A stretch of 64,000 nt of DNA from contig NZ_JAIBOA010000006.1 of NCBI RefSeq assembly GCF_019458805.1, forward strand, positions 248,001 through 312,000, in the 5' to 3' direction. A model generated the notes under the pieces. That model saw only the letters and a program-made list of their open reading frames with translations. It ran no database searches and was not told where the DNA came from. How positions within the stretch are numbered: the stretch's first letter is position 1; every line of letters starts with the position of its first letter. Source of the stretch: Actinomadura parmotrematis. GTDB lineage: Bacteria > Actinomycetota > Actinomycetes > Streptosporangiales > Streptosporangiaceae. Below are positions 15,514 through 23,876 of the stretch, one piece after another. The position numbers and the translations under genes are program-made.

Positions 15514-16395
15514 CTACACGTGCCGGTGCCGGAAGAAGTCCCAGAGCTGCGGTGTCGCCTCCACGCCCTTGCCGCGGGGCCATTCGTGGCCGCCGCCGAA
15601 GATGGTGCACAGCTGCACCTGGAGGCCGACCGGCCGCGCGGACGTCGCGGTGCACTTGGCGGCGACGGTGTCGGTGACGATCCGGTCGAGCGGCGGCAGC
15701 CGGTCCAGCGTCCGCCAGATGTCGAGGACGGCGGTGACCGGCAGGAACGGCGTGTGGTTGTCCCAGTCCTGGTCGCCGCCGCCGAGGAAGGGCACGGTCT
15801 GGTCGGCGGTGCCGTGGAAGGCGAGCAGCGAGACGGGCCGGGCGGGCTCGCAGGGCACCGCGAGCGACCCGGACACGACGCCGATCGCGGCGACGCGGCC
15901 GGCGCGCTCGCACGCGTACCGGTAGGCCATGCCGCCGCCGTTGGAGAACCCGGTGACGTAGACGCGGCGCGGGTCGGCGGCGCCGCTCCGCACCAGCGAG
16001 CCGATCATCTTGTCGAGGAAGCCGACGTCGTCGATCCCGGCGGCCCGCGCGAACACGCAGCAGCCGCCGGCGTTCCAGGTGCCGAGGAAGCCGTTGGGGT
16101 AGGCGACGAGGAAGCCGTGCGCGTCGGCGACGTCGTCCCAGCCGGTCGTGCGCTCCATCGACTGCATGTTGTCGAGCCCGCCGTGCAGCGCGACGACGAG
16201 CGGCCGCGGCTTCGCCGACCGCGCGGTCGGCGCGTGCAGGAGGAACTCGCGCTTCCAGCCGCCGGGCATCGTGACCGACCGGGTGTGCGTGCCCGGCTCC
16301 GGGGCGGTGGCCGCGGCCGCTCCGGCGGGGCCGCCGAGGCAGGCGAGCGCGGCGAGCAGCAGCGCGGCGGCCATGGCGTGGATCACATTCCTCAT
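15514..16395 (-). CDS. Secreted esterase, PHB depolymerase / LpqC-like alpha/beta hydrolase
   Basis: The protein has 293 residues. A signal peptide (VIHAMAAALLLAALACLGGPAGAAAA) precedes PLVVALHGGLDNM (oxyanion region) and VAYPNGFLGTWNAGGCC, typical of extracellular PHA depolymerase/feruloyl-esterase-like proteins. YVTGFSNGGGMAYRYACE holds the nucleophile Ser. Candidate acid and His are in FHGTADQTVP and GGGHEWPRG. It would hydrolyse an extracellular ester. Upstream (16396-16600) is a divergent promoter region. Confidence 0.88.
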   Translation of the reverse strand: MRNVIHAMAAALLLAALACLGGPAGAAAATAPEPGTHTRSVTMPGGWKREFLLHAPTARSAKPRPLVVALHGGLDNMQSMERTTGWDDVADAHGFLVAYPNGFLGTWNAGGCCVFARAAGIDDVGFLDKMIGSLVRSGAADPRRVYVTGFSNGGGMAYRYACERAGRVAAIGVVSGSLAVPCEPARPVSLLAFHGTADQTVPFLGGGDQDWDNHTPFLPVTAVLDIWRTLDRLPPLDRIVTDTVAAKCTATSARPVGLQVQLCTIFGGGHEWPRGKGVEATPQLWDFFRHRHV

Positions 16396-16524
16396 GGCTC
16401 GGGATCATGAACGACGGCGGGGCGGCGGCGATATGCGCCCGGACGAGGATTTCCCGCCCCGCCGTCCGTAGTTGCCGAAGCAAGTCACGCGGCGCTTCCG
16501 GTCCGTCGCAGGTGAGGGCGGAGA

Positions 16525-16542
16525 CCGGGTACCGGTACCCGG
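16525..16542. promoter_or_regulatory. 18-bp perfect palindrome upstream of the large membrane protein gene
   Basis: CCGGGTACCGGTACCCGG (16525-16542) is a perfect 18-bp dyad without a spacer, 58 bases before the start codon at 16601 and 130 bases from the divergent esterase gene. Operator function is likely. No regulator gene is adjacent. Confidence 0.5.
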
Positions 16543-16600
16543 CCGGTTCTGAGTACGTGAGCGGATCCGCCGGACCCCCGCCCGGCCCGAGCCTGGACGC

Positions 16601-18907
16601 ATGACTCCTCCGTGCCCCGGTTGCCGCGCGCCGCTGCCCGTCCCGCCCGAGCCCGCGTGCCCGCGCTGCGGGCTGGCGCTGACCGGCCCCGGGGCCGCGG
16701 AGCTCTGGGATCTGGACCGGCACCTGGCGCGGCTCGCCGAGCAGCGGCTCGACCTGCTGCGCCGCCTCTACCGGTCCGGTCCCGCCGAGGCGGCGCCGGC
16801 TCCGCCGTACGCGCACGAGGGGCCGCGTACGCCGGAGCCGGCCCGCCGCGAGGTGTCCCGGGCCGGCGCCCGCACCGTCCTGCTCGCCGCCGGGGTGCTG
16901 CTGACCGGCCTCGCCGCTCTGGTGTTCGCCCTGGTCAGCTGGGGCACGCTCGGCATCGCGGGCCGGACGGCGGTGCTGGCGTCGCTGACGGTCCTGGCGC
17001 TCGGCGCCGCCCGGCCGCTCGCGCGCCGCGGCCTGCCCGCGACGGCCGAGGCCGCCGCGTTCGTCGGCCTGCTGCTGCTCGCGGTGGACTGCGCCGCCGC
17101 CTACGGCGCCGACCTCGCCGGCCTGCGGAGCCTGGACGCCGCCTGGTACGCGACCGGCGCGTCCCTGCTGGTCGCCGCGCTGTGGGCGGGGTACGGGCGG
17201 ATCGCGCCGGTGCGGTCGGCCGCGCCGACGACGGTGGTGCTGGCGCAGGTCCCGCCGCTGCTCGCGCTCGTCGCCTGCGACGTGCCGCTCGCGACGTCCG
17301 CGCTGACCCTGCTGCTCCTGAGCCTGCTGGACCTCGGCGTCCGCGAGGCCGCGCGCGGCGGGAGACGGGCCGCGGTGCGCGGCGCCGCGACGGCTGCCGG
17401 GATGGTCGCGCTCCTGGCGGGGACGGGCGTCGCGCTCGGCACCGCCTATCTGGCGGCGCCGTCCGCGTTCCGGTTCGCGGGGGCGCTCGCGGTCGCGGCC
17501 GCCGTCACGCTCGTGTGGGCGGCGCGGCTGGAGCGCCTGGCCGGCGTGCTGAGCGGCGTGACCGCCGCCGCCGCGCTGACGGCGGCGGTCCCCGCGCCGC
17601 GGCACGCGCTGCCGCTCGTCCTCGCGGTCGCCGCCGTCCTGACGGCCGTCGCGGCGCGACCGCTGTCCGCGCGGCTGCGCCGTCCCGTGTACGCGGGGAC
17701 GGGCCTGATGCTGCTGGTCGCGCTCATCCCGGAGCGGCCCGACCTGTGGAACCGGTTCGTGTGGCCGCTGCCCTTGGCCATCGGGAACGACTACGTCGCG
17801 GGCACGTACATTCCGTTCCTGACACTGCTGGTGGCCGGGACGGGGCTGGTGCTGTTCCGCCCGCGCGCGCTTGTCCCGCCCGTTGTGCTCCTGCTGGCGA
17901 TGAGCGTTCCGGTCCTGCCCTACGAGGGCATGCTCGCGACCGTGTTCGCGGCCCTCGCCGCATTGGCGCTGTGGCGGAACAGCACGCCCGCCGGAGTGAC
18001 CGTCCTGGCGGGCTCGGCTTGGCTCGCGGCGGCCTGCCTCGGCACCGACGCGACGACGTTGGCCGTCCTCGGATCGCTCGCCCTGTCCGCCGCCGCCTAC
18101 GCGGTCGCCGTTCGGGCCCGCCGGAGCGCCGCGACGACGCTGGCCGTGCTCGCCGTGGCCGCCGTCGTCGCCGCCACCGGCGACGTGGCCGGCGTGTCCG
18201 CGCGGTGGACGGCGTTCGGGGTGCTCGCCGTCGCCGCCCTCGCCGCCGCGCTCGCCGCGACCGCCGTCCGGAGCCCGGCCGTCGAGGCGGCGGGCTGGAC
18301 GGCCGCCGCAGCCGCGGTCGCCATGGCCGTCCCGCACTGGGGCGCGACCAGCACGCTGCTCGGCCTGGCCGGCGCGCTCGCCCTCGCGACCGCGCTCCGT
18401 CCCGACCGCCGCCAGGGCGGGTACGCCGGGGCGGTGCTGCTCGGCGCCGCCTGGTGGCTGCGGCTGGCGACCGCGTCCGTGGACGTCCCCGAGGCGTACG
18501 CGGTGCCGGTCGCGGCGGCGCTCCTCGTCGTCGGCGCGATGCGGCGCCGCCGCGACCCGGGCGTGCCGTCCTGGACCGCCTACGGCCCCGCGCTGGCGTC
18601 CGCGCTGGTCCCGAGCCTGCTCGCCGCGTGGGCGCGCGACGGCGCGGTCCGCCCGCTGCTGCTCGCCGTCGCGGCGGCCGCCGTCATGCTGGCCGGCGCG
18701 CACCACCGCCTCCGGGCGCCGCTGCTGGCGGGCGCCGCCGTCCTGCTGCTGGACGCCCTGCGCTACCTGCTGCCGCTGCTCGGGCACCTGCCCGGCTGGC
18801 TCCCGCTCGCCGCGATCGGGCTGCTCGCCCTCGGCGCCGGCGCCACCTACGAGGCGCGGCTCCGCGACTTGCGGCGGATGCGCGCCGCCGTCGGCCGCAT
18901 GGCGTGA
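16601..18907 (+). CDS. SCO7613-type large integral membrane protein with zinc ribbon
   Basis: The protein has 768 residues. Residues 1-30 hold two CxxC pairs (CPGCRAPLPVPPEPACPRCG), a zinc ribbon. A short helix LDRHLARLAEQRLDLLRRLYRSG and a Pro-rich linker follow. From about residue 85 the chain is a long series of Ala/Leu/Val-rich membrane helices, roughly 20 or more. A loop near 380-400 (RPDLWNRFVWPLPLAIGNDY) is the only sizeable polar break. This matches the actinobacterial 'SCO7613 C-terminal domain' membrane proteins, whose function is unknown. It is followed by a strong bidirectional terminator. Confidence 0.8.
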   Translation: MTPPCPGCRAPLPVPPEPACPRCGLALTGPGAAELWDLDRHLARLAEQRLDLLRRLYRSGPAEAAPAPPYAHEGPRTPEPARREVSRAGARTVLLAAGVLLTGLAALVFALVSWGTLGIAGRTAVLASLTVLALGAARPLARRGLPATAEAAAFVGLLLLAVDCAAAYGADLAGLRSLDAAWYATGASLLVAALWAGYGRIAPVRSAAPTTVVLAQVPPLLALVACDVPLATSALTLLLLSLLDLGVREAARGGRRAAVRGAATAAGMVALLAGTGVALGTAYLAAPSAFRFAGALAVAAAVTLVWAARLERLAGVLSGVTAAAALTAAVPAPRHALPLVLAVAAVLTAVAARPLSARLRRPVYAGTGLMLLVALIPERPDLWNRFVWPLPLAIGNDYVAGTYIPFLTLLVAGTGLVLFRPRALVPPVVLLLAMSVPVLPYEGMLATVFAALAALALWRNSTPAGVTVLAGSAWLAAACLGTDATTLAVLGSLALSAAAYAVAVRARRSAATTLAVLAVAAVVAATGDVAGVSARWTAFGVLAVAALAAALAATAVRSPAVEAAGWTAAAAAVAMAVPHWGATSTLLGLAGALALATALRPDRRQGGYAGAVLLGAAWWLRLATASVDVPEAYAVPVAAALLVVGAMRRRRDPGVPSWTAYGPALASALVPSLLAAWARDGAVRPLLLAVAAAAVMLAGAHHRLRAPLLAGAAVLLLDALRYLLPLLGHLPGWLPLAAIGLLALGAGATYEARLRDLRRMRAAVGRMA

Positions 18908-18924
18908 GCCCCGCCGCGCGGACG

Positions 18925-18965
18925 CCGGAGGGCCCGGCCCCGAACATCGGGACCGGGCCCTCCGG
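18925..18965. terminator. Bidirectional hairpin terminator
   Basis: CCGGAGGGCCCGG (18925-18937) pairs with CCGGGCCCTCCGG (18953-18965), and inner CCCGA/TCGGG pairs extend the stem. It lies between the convergent membrane-protein and helicase genes. Confidence 0.85.
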
Positions 18966-18977
18966 GCATCTCGCTCG

Positions 18978-20477
18978 CTAGTCGCGCGGACCGCGGCGAC
19001 CGCGGCCGCCGCGCCGCCCGCGCGAACCGCCCCCGCCGCCGCCGCCCTGCTTCTTGGCGGCGGGCTTCTGCGCCTGGGCCTGCGGCTGCGGCGCGGCCGG
19101 GCGCAGCGTCACCGCGACGCCCGACGGCTCGCGGGCGCCGGTGATCTCCGCCAGCTCCGGGCCGTCCGGCGTCACCGCGGTCGTCACCGGGGTGATCCCG
19201 GCGTCCGCCATCAGCCGCCGGTTCTCGGCCCGCTGGTCGGGCAGCACCAGCGTGACGACGGTGCCCGACTCGCCCGCGCGGGCGGTGCGGCCGCCGCGGT
19301 GCAGGTAGTCCTTGTGGTCGGTCGGCGGGTCCACGTTGACGACGAGGTCCAGGCCGTCGATGTGGATGCCGCGCGCCGCCACGTTCGTGGCGATGAGCAC
19401 GGTGACGTCGCCGGTGCGGAACCCCTCCAGCGTCCGGTTGCGCTGCGGCTGGGTCTTGCCGCCGTGCAGCGCCCCCGCGCGCACGCCGCGCTGCAGCAGC
19501 CGGCGGGCGAGCCGGTCGGCGGCGTACTTCATCCCGACGAACATGATGACGCGGCCGTCGCGGGCGCCGATGCGCGCGACGACCTCCTGCTTGTCCTCGG
19601 CCGACACGTGCAGGACGTGGTGGTCCATCGTGGTGACGGCGCCCGCCGACGGGTCCACCGAGTGGGAGACCGGGTCGTTCAGGAACCGCTGGACGAGGCG
19701 GTCCACGTTGCGGTCCAGGGTGGCCGAGAACAGCATCCGCTGCCCGCCCGGCGCGACCTGCTCCAGCAGCCGGGTGACCTGCGGCAGGAAGCCCATGTCG
19801 GCCATCTGGTCGGCCTCGTCCAGCACGGTGATCGTGACGCGGCCGAGGGCGGCGTCGCCGCGGTCGATGAGGTCGGCGAGGCGGCCCGGGGTGGCGACGA
19901 GGATCTCGGCGCCGGCCCGCAGCGCGGCCGCCTGCCGGGTGATCGACATGCCGCCGACGACGGTCGCGACGCGCAGCCCGAGCGCGCCCGCGTACGGGTC
20001 GAGGGCCTCGGTGACCTGCTGGGCGAGCTCGCGCGTCGGCACGAGGACGAGCGCGAGCGGCTGCCGCGGCTCGGCGCGGCGCCCGGCGGTGCGGGCGAGC
20101 ATCGCGAGGCCGAACGCCAGCGTCTTGCCGGACCCGGTGCGGCCCCGGCCGAGCGCGTCGCGCCCGGCGAGGGTGTTCGGCAGCGTCGCCGCCTGGATCG
20201 GGAACGGCTCGGTGACGCCCTGGTCGGCGAGCGTCTTCAGCAGCGCTTCGGGCATGTCGAGCTCCTCGAAGGAGGAGATCGGCGGGAGCGCGGGCGTGCT
20301 GCTGCGCGGGACGGCGAAGTCGCCGCCCTGCCCGGCGGGCGCGGCCTGCTGGCGCTGGCGTCCGCCCTGCTGCTGCGCGGAGCGGCGGCCGCCGTTCCCG
20401 CCGCCGCCACCGCCGCCGTTGCGCGACGGGCGGCGGCGGGGGTTGCGGGACGAGCCGCTGCGGGGAGTGTCGGTCAT
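18978..20477 (-). CDS. DEAD-box ATP-dependent RNA helicase
   Basis: The protein has 499 residues. Core motifs appear in order: Q-motif region PFPIQAATLP, GRTGSGKT (Walker A), PTRELAQQ, ATPGRLADLI, DEAD (VLDEADQMADMGF), SAT, then ATNVAARGIHI and HRGGRTARAGESG (motif VI). An N-terminal Gly/Arg/Gln-rich tail and a C-terminal Gly/Arg tail are RGG-like RNA-binding extensions. It probably remodels structured RNA in cold or in ribosome assembly. The start at 20477 follows AAGGGG. The untranslated leader may exceed 450 bases, as in cold-shock-induced helicases. Confidence 0.92.
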   Translation of the reverse strand: MTDTPRSGSSRNPRRRPSRNGGGGGGGNGGRRSAQQQGGRQRQQAAPAGQGGDFAVPRSSTPALPPISSFEELDMPEALLKTLADQGVTEPFPIQAATLPNTLAGRDALGRGRTGSGKTLAFGLAMLARTAGRRAEPRQPLALVLVPTRELAQQVTEALDPYAGALGLRVATVVGGMSITRQAAALRAGAEILVATPGRLADLIDRGDAALGRVTITVLDEADQMADMGFLPQVTRLLEQVAPGGQRMLFSATLDRNVDRLVQRFLNDPVSHSVDPSAGAVTTMDHHVLHVSAEDKQEVVARIGARDGRVIMFVGMKYAADRLARRLLQRGVRAGALHGGKTQPQRNRTLEGFRTGDVTVLIATNVAARGIHIDGLDLVVNVDPPTDHKDYLHRGGRTARAGESGTVVTLVLPDQRAENRRLMADAGITPVTTAVTPDGPELAEITGAREPSGVAVTLRPAAPQPQAQAQKPAAKKQGGGGGGGSRGRRGGRGRRGPRD

Positions 20478-20737
20478 GGTGGAGACCCCTTCCTCGGGAC
20501 GGCGCGTGTCGAGGAGTGCTCCGCGCCCGGCCGCGCGCGGCGGGGTGGGCGAAGGAGTCGCAAGAACGAGCCGGATGTCGGTGGGCCGCCCGCACGGCGC
20601 GCTGGCCGGGTGCGGTCGGCTCCGGGCCGCCGCGGGACGCGGCGCCGGGTGGACGGCGGCGGTGGGCCGCCGTCCGCGCGGACGGGGAGCGGTCCGCGCG
20701 GGCGCGGGGCCGGACGGCCGCCGCGCGCTGGTTCGGG

Positions 20738-20831
20738 TCAGTCGGCGGTGCCCGCCGCCGGGAGGTCCGCGCGGGGGACTCGGGCGGGAGCGGAGCACTG
20801 CACGGTGCCGGTAGTGATGATCTGTCTCCTT
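20738..20831 (-). pseudogene. Vestigial cold-shock-protein start in the helicase leader
   Basis: On the minus strand AAGGAG (20826-20831) is followed, eight bases on, by codons reading I-T-T-G-T-V-Q-C (first codon ATC at 20816-20818) and a stop at 20738. Cold-shock proteins begin M-(A/T)-T-G-T-V-K-W. A single base change (ATC for ATG) plus later divergence would explain this. In Streptomyces a csp gene is found beside a DEAD-box helicase gene, so a decayed or truncated csp is a reasonable reading. The rest of 20478-21244 (about 770 bases) shows no gene; it is GC-rich leader and intergenic DNA. Confidence 0.4.
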
Positions 20832-21244
20832 GTGAGGCGCGGCCCTGGGCCGCGGGCCCGCGGGCCGGGTCGCCGCGGCGGTCCCGGCCGCGTCGGCGGG
20901 CCGGGAGGCGGAAGAGCGCCCGAGGAGAGGACCACCAGGCGCACGGTCCCCGGGGAGGACCACGGAGACCGCAACTGTGCGTCACGTTAGCACACCCCGG
21001 ACATAGCCGGACCGGCGGTGCAGCCGTGACGATCACCCCGCCGCCCGCGCCGCGCAGCCCGCCAAGCCCTCCGCCCGTCCCCCCGCTGACCAAGCCGAAA
21101 GCCCGCGCCCGCGGCCCGGTCCGCCCGCCCCCGCTCCACCTCCCCGACCCGCCTCCAGCCCGCCCGCCCGTCCACCCTCCCGGCCCGCCCCCACCCCGCC
21201 GATCACGAAGAGTCACCACCCCCGCACCGCTCATGACCAGGTGG

Positions 21245-21619
21245 TCAGTGTGGGGGGCGCAGGGCGGCGCGGGCGGTCGCCAGGGTCGAGCGGGCGGTGC
21301 TCAGCACCGCCGGCAGGTCCCCGGGGCGGGCCGCGGCGATCGCGTCCAGGCCCGCGCCGGCGCCCTCGTCGAGGACGGCCGCGACCCGCGGCCGCTCCTC
21401 TTCGACGGCGGCGAGCGCGAGACGGGCGGCGTTCGTCTCCTCGGCGCGGCCGACGAGCAGCGTGAGGCCGAAGGCGACGGCCGTCATCAGCGCCGTCGTG
21501 ACGAGCATGCCGGCGACCGGGCCGCCGCGCGCGGCCGCGATGGCGGCGGCGGAGCCGGGCGCGAGCGCCGTCCGGTCCCCGGCGCCGATCGCGCGGTCCG
21601 CGTTCCCGTCATACCCCAC
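21245..21619 (-). CDS. Hypothetical protein with one membrane helix
   Basis: The frame gives 124 residues from a GTG start. One membrane segment (VAGMLVTTALMTAVAFGLTLLVG, near residues 35-57) is followed by an Ala/Glu/Arg-rich helical tail (EETNAARLALAAVEEERPRVAAVLDEG and AVLSTARSTLATARAAL) that could be coiled coil. It is unrecognised. Codon bias is consistent with coding, but the start is unsure and the ribosome-binding site weak. Confidence 0.5.
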   Translation of the reverse strand: MGYDGNADRAIGAGDRTALAPGSAAAIAAARGGPVAGMLVTTALMTAVAFGLTLLVGRAEETNAARLALAAVEEERPRVAAVLDEGAGAGLDAIAAARPGDLPAVLSTARSTLATARAALRPPH

Positions 21620-21673
21620 CCATGATCATCAAGGCCCGGAGATGCTGTCCGCGGCCCCGCATAGCATGACCCC

Positions 21674-22555
21674 GTGGAGGTACTGGAGCAGCCCGAATGG
21701 CAGGCGCGCGCGGACGCGCACCGCCGCCGCACGGACGCCTGGACGGCCCCGCACCTGGCGCGGCGCCGCGCCGGCGAGGCGCACCCCGTCGAGGACTTCC
21801 TGTTCACCTACTACAGCCACCGGCCGTCCCGCCTGGCCCAGTGGCACCCCGGCGCCGGCGTCGTCCTCGCGGGCGCCGCCGATTACGGCCGCGACTACAC
21901 CGACACTCCCGGCGGCGCGACGCTCGACGTCGCCGCCCTGATGGAGCGGCGCGGCACGTCCGTCGCCTGGATCGCCGACCTGCTGGCGGCGACCGCGTCC
22001 CGCCCTGCGTTCCACGGCTGCTTCGGCCTGCACGAGTGGGCGATGGTCTACCGGACGCCGCGGGCGCGGCATGACTCTTGGCCGATGCGCCTCGCGCCCG
22101 GCGACATCGCCGCCGTCGTCGAGGAGCGCGGCGTGCGGTGCAGCCACTTCGACGCCTTCCGGTTCTTCACCGCTCCGGCCCGCCCGCTGAACGTCCTGCG
22201 GCCGACCCGCGAGACGCAGCGCGACCTGGAGCAGCCGGGCTGCCTGCACGCCAACATGGACCTGTACAAGTGGGCGTACAAGCTGTCGCCGCTGGTGCCG
22301 TCCGAGCTCGTCGCCGACTGCTTCGAGCTGGCCCGCGACATCCGCCTCGTCGACATGCGGGCCAGCCCGTACGACCTGGCGCCCCTCGGCCACGAGCCGA
22401 TCCGCGTCGAGACCGCCGAGGGCCGCGCCGAGTACGCGGGCCTCCAGCGCTCCTTCACCGAGCGCGCCGCGCCCCTCCGCGCCCGCCTCCACGCGGCCTG
22501 CGCCCGACTTCTCCCCCGGCCCCGTTCCGTGGGCAGAATGGCGCATGATCCTTAG
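21674..22555 (+). CDS. Conserved actinobacterial protein, database-labelled '3-methyladenine DNA glycosylase'
   Basis: The protein has 293 residues and starts at GTG. It resembles a protein common in Streptomyces and relatives that databases call 3-methyladenine DNA glycosylase. Visible blocks are HPVEDFLFTYYSHRPSRLAQWHPG, FGLHEWAMVYR, SHFDAFRFFTAPARPLNVLRPTRE, LHANMDLYKWAYKLSPLVPSELVADCFELAR and RASPYDLAPLG. I see no helix-hairpin-helix or other glycosylase motif, so the label may be inherited error. The His- and Tyr-rich centre suggests an enzyme. It overlaps the next gene by 11 bases, so they are co-translated. Confidence 0.75.
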   Translation: MEVLEQPEWQARADAHRRRTDAWTAPHLARRRAGEAHPVEDFLFTYYSHRPSRLAQWHPGAGVVLAGAADYGRDYTDTPGGATLDVAALMERRGTSVAWIADLLAATASRPAFHGCFGLHEWAMVYRTPRARHDSWPMRLAPGDIAAVVEERGVRCSHFDAFRFFTAPARPLNVLRPTRETQRDLEQPGCLHANMDLYKWAYKLSPLVPSELVADCFELARDIRLVDMRASPYDLAPLGHEPIRVETAEGRAEYAGLQRSFTERAAPLRARLHAACARLLPRPRSVGRMAHDP

Positions 22556-23171
22556 CAAGCACGGGCACGCCTGCGTGCGCATCGAGGACGGCGGGCGCGC
22601 CCTCGTCATCGACCCGGGCACGTTCTCCGACCCGGCGGCGCTGGCCGGCGCCGGCGCCGTCCTCGTCACCCACGAGCACGACGACCACCTGGACGTCGCG
22701 GCGCTCGCCGCCGCCCGCGCCGCCGACCCCTCCCTCACCGTGCACGCCCACCCGGCGCTCGCCGCCGGGCTCGCCCGCACCCTCGGCGGGGACGTGCGGG
22801 CGGTCGCGCCGGGCGACGTCTTCGGCGCCGCCGGGTTCGATGTGACGGCCGTCGGCGGCGAGCACGCCGAGATCGTGGACGGCCTGCCCGGCTGCCCGAA
22901 CATCGGGTTCGTCGTGGAGGGCGTCTACCACCCCGGCGACGCGCTGTTCATCCCCGACGCCGAGGTCGGGACGCTGCTCGTCCCGGCGTCCGGCCCGTGG
23001 CTGAAGACGGGCGAGGCCGTCCTGTTCCTGCGCGACGTCAGCCCCGACCGCGCCTTCCCGATCCACGACGCCGGCCTCAGCGGGATCGGCATGGACAACA
23101 TCGACGGCTGGCTGGAGGAGGAGGCCGCCGTCTACACCCGCATCCCCGACGGAGGCTCCGTCGAGTTCTAG
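22545..23171 (+). CDS. MBL-fold metal-dependent hydrolase (UlaG-like)
   Basis: The protein has 208 residues. The N-terminus MILSKHGHACVRIEDGGRALVIDPG is typical of UlaG-type hydrolases. VLVTHEHDDHLDV is the HxHxDH zinc motif. GEHAEI, YHPGDALFIPD and FPIHDAG supply further metal-ligand positions. The substrate is unknown. Overlap with the preceding gene implies a shared transcript and possibly related metabolism. Confidence 0.88.
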   Translation: MILSKHGHACVRIEDGGRALVIDPGTFSDPAALAGAGAVLVTHEHDDHLDVAALAAARAADPSLTVHAHPALAAGLARTLGGDVRAVAPGDVFGAAGFDVTAVGGEHAEIVDGLPGCPNIGFVVEGVYHPGDALFIPDAEVGTLLVPASGPWLKTGEAVLFLRDVSPDRAFPIHDAGLSGIGMDNIDGWLEEEAAVYTRIPDGGSVEF

Positions 23172-23178
23172 CCGCGGT

Positions 23179-23778
23179 TCAGGCCGCCGGTGACTCTTGG
23201 CCGCGGCGCAGGAGGTGCGTGACGGTGGCGACGCGGTGGCCGAGGTGCGCGGCCGTGCGGAGGTCGGTGGCGGGCGGGGCGACGTCGGGGCCCAGGTCGT
23301 GGTCGGACTGGGCCAGCGCGCCGAGCCAGCCGCCGAGGCGGTTCAGGTCCTCGGCCGAGCCGGTGCTGGTGTTCCAGCCCGCCGGCTGCGCCATCCCGAC
23401 CCACACCATGCCGTGCTGGGCGGCGAGCAGCGCCAGCCCGACGAGGGTGTGGAGCTTGTCGCCGCTCATGCTGCCGCTGTTGGTGAACCCGGCGGCCACC
23501 TTGTCCTTCCAGCGCAGCCCGTCCTGCATCACCGCGCCGGTCCGCTCCGCGAACGCCTTGAACGCCGCCGACGCGCCGCCCATGTAGGTGGGGCTGCCGA
23601 AGACGATCGCGTCGGCGCCGTCGAGCGCGGTCCACAGGGCGGCGTCCGGCGCGTCCACCGGCAGCAGGTCGACCTTCGTGCCGGGCACCCCGCGGGCGCC
23701 CTCGGCGACGGCCTCGGCCTGCCGCGCCGTGTGCCCGTAGCCGCTGTGGTACGCCACCGCGACGCTGATCACTGCCAT
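23179..23778 (-). CDS. Flavodoxin/NADPH-dependent FMN reductase family protein
   Basis: The protein has 199 residues. The FMN-binding first loop is VAYHSGYGHTARQAEAVAEGA. IVFGSPTYMGGASAAFKAF is the second FMN loop and FTNSGSMSGDKLHTL lies near the isoalloxazine. This fits WrbA/NAD(P)H:quinone-reductase-like flavoproteins. The ATG at 23778 is preceded by GGGAGA. It is divergent, by 98 bases, from an ECF41-like sigma factor gene. Oxidoreductase partners are common for that sigma group, so it may be a target of that sigma factor. Confidence 0.85.
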   Translation of the reverse strand: MAVISVAVAYHSGYGHTARQAEAVAEGARGVPGTKVDLLPVDAPDAALWTALDGADAIVFGSPTYMGGASAAFKAFAERTGAVMQDGLRWKDKVAAGFTNSGSMSGDKLHTLVGLALLAAQHGMVWVGMAQPAGWNTSTGSAEDLNRLGGWLGALAQSDHDLGPDVAPPATDLRTAAHLGHRVATVTHLLRRGQESPAA

Positions 23779-23876
23779 GTCCGATCTCCCGTTCCGGTCG
23801 TTGGGCTGGGTGCCGCGACGCATCCCGGCCCTCGGTCTCCGCCCTCCCGACGAACCCCGTCCCGGAAAGGTGACCG

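Noticed and set aside
15458..18787. Open frame of over 1100 codons on the minus strand through the SCO7613-type gene
   Set aside because: It is a shadow of GC-rich coding on the other strand. The translation is Arg/Gly/Gln-rich low-complexity sequence with no domain, and it overlaps two well-supported genes.
20987..21244. Possible gene between the helicase leader and the hypothetical protein at 21245
   Set aside because: Frames here are Pro/Arg runs without start signals or conserved motifs. It is treated as intergenic.
21622..21669. Short frame starting MIIK, similar to the start of the possible leader peptide at 57548
   Set aside because: The shared ATGATCATCAAG is only 12 bases, no ribosome-binding site is present, and the rest of the peptides differ. 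It is probably coincidence.
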